A DNA stretch of 7,213 nt, taken from contig JAGOZY010000052.1 in assembly GCA_018058445.1 (NCBI GenBank), positions 1 to 7,213 on the forward strand, written 5' to 3'. A program made the position numbers and the translations under genes. Below, in pieces: positions 5,894 through 7,213 of the stretch. Positions within the stretch are counted from its first letter, which is position 1; the number at the start of each line of letters is the position of its first letter. The stretch is from Negativicutes bacterium. GTDB lineage: Bacteria; Bacillota; Negativicutes; JAGOZY01. The notes beneath the pieces are model-generated. The model was not told where the DNA came from. It was given only the letters and a program-made list of their open reading frames with translations, and did not search any database.

Positions 5894-6576
5894 GCGTACG
5901 AATTAAAGAACTTCCCCAAGGAGATCGGCCGCGAGAGCGAATTATCGAGCAAGGACCGAAGAGTCTTAGTGATTATGAAGTTCTGGCAATTTTACTTCGA
6001 ACTGGCAGAGTCGCTGAATCAGCAATTAGTTTGGCCCAGCGTTTGCTCAAAGAAAAAGGAGGTCTATCCGGGCTCGCCCGCCTCTCAGCAAGAGAACTAG
6101 CGGCGATGGATGGACTTGGGGACGCGAAGGCGGCAACGTTAGTTGCAGCACTTGAACTGGGGCGGCGTATGTCCCAGCGAAAAGCCGAAGTCAAAAATGC
6201 AATCCATGGAGCGGAAGACGTCTTTGAGCTTCTGGGTGAAAGACTTCGAATCGAGGCTCAGGAAGTTTTTCAAGTCATTTATTTAAATGCGAAAAACCAA
6301 TTGATTGGAGCGCCCAAAGAAATCAGTCGAGGAGGACTGATGAGTTGCCCAGTAGACCCGTCATTGATCTTCCGTGAAGCAACGATAAAAAATGCCGTTT
6401 CAGTAATTTTGATCCACAATCATCCAAGTGGCGACCCGACGCCGAGCAAAGAGGATATTCGGCTGACTTATCGCATCGTCGAAGCCGGCGATATTCTAGG
6501 CATAGAAGTGCTCGATCATGTGATTATTGGGGATGGTCGAATGACCAGTTTTAAAGAATCAGGATTACTTCAATAA
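5890..6576 (+). CDS. radC: RadC/YsxA family JAB1/MPN+ (JAMM) domain protein
   Basis: The 228-residue length is normal for the family. The N-terminal part holds a UPF0758 opening (IKELPQGDRPRERI, 5-18) and a helix-hairpin-helix region at about 61-93 (LSARELAAMDGLGDAKAATL). The C-terminal JAMM domain has E144 and the zinc ligands H176, H178 and D189 in HNHPSGDPTPSKED, followed by VLDHVIIGDGRMTSFKESGLL. The metal-site residues are complete. Despite the name, the old link to recombinational repair has not held up and the true substrate is unknown; the fold belongs to metalloproteases and isopeptidases. The ATG lies inside the maf stop (ATGA) and the preceding Shine-Dalgarno site is weak, which fits translational coupling. 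mreB starts 26 bases downstream. Confidence 0.95.
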   Translation: MSVRIKELPQGDRPRERIIEQGPKSLSDYEVLAILLRTGRVAESAISLAQRLLKEKGGLSGLARLSARELAAMDGLGDAKAATLVAALELGRRMSQRKAEVKNAIHGAEDVFELLGERLRIEAQEVFQVIYLNAKNQLIGAPKEISRGGLMSCPVDPSLIFREATIKNAVSVILIHNHPSGDPTPSKEDIRLTYRIVEAGDILGIEVLDHVIIGDGRMTSFKESGLLQ

Positions 6577-6588
6577 GTAAGCAATATT

Positions 6589-7213
<625 letters not shown>

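Overview
The window is low-to-moderate G+C Gram-positive DNA (Bacillota). Strong Shine-Dalgarno sites precede almost every gene, two genes start with GTG, and rho-independent terminators with A/T-rich outer arms separate the transcription units. The order maf-radC-mreB is the usual start of the cell-shape locus in Bacilli and Lactobacillales. A true mreB argues against Streptococcus, Lactococcus and Enterococcus, which generally lack it. A rod-shaped lactic-acid-type bacterium (for example Carnobacteriaceae-like or lactobacillus-like) fits. The genus is not determined.

The left part (1-4463) is a sodium-coupled dicarboxylate metabolism block. It opens with the last 39 residues of a biotin carrier protein carrying the EAMKM biotinylation motif (2-121), closed by a strong terminator (142-195). 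Next come a 40-residue gamma-type subunit (289-411), the Na+-translocating decarboxylase beta subunit OadB (479-1699) and a DASS/SLC13-type anion transporter (1715-3004), spaced like one operon and closed by a perfect 17-bp hairpin (3017-3054). A second, about 92 % identical transporter (3116-4408) follows with its own -10 box and its own terminator (4425-4463). The carboxyltransferase (alpha) subunit that would name the acid being decarboxylated is not in the window; it may lie upstream. The likely logic is a sodium cycle: the transporter imports a di- or tricarboxylate, probably with Na+. The alpha subunit moves a carboxyl group to biotin on the carrier. OadB, helped by the small subunit, releases CO2 and exports Na+.

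The right part (4468-7213) is a housekeeping locus read in the same direction. A good sigma-A-type promoter (4468-4496) drives two small membrane proteins of unknown function (4532-5029 and 5048-5314), then maf (5327-5893), radC (5890-6576, overlapping maf by ATGA) and the first 203 codons of mreB (6603 to the window end). Spacing is tight throughout, so these are probably co-transcribed.

Every gene is on the + strand. I saw no tRNA, rRNA, CRISPR array, insertion sequence or phage gene. The most notable points are the tiny gamma subunit with no C-terminal tail, the diverged tandem transporter pair, and the terminator that separates the biotin carrier from the membrane part of the pump.
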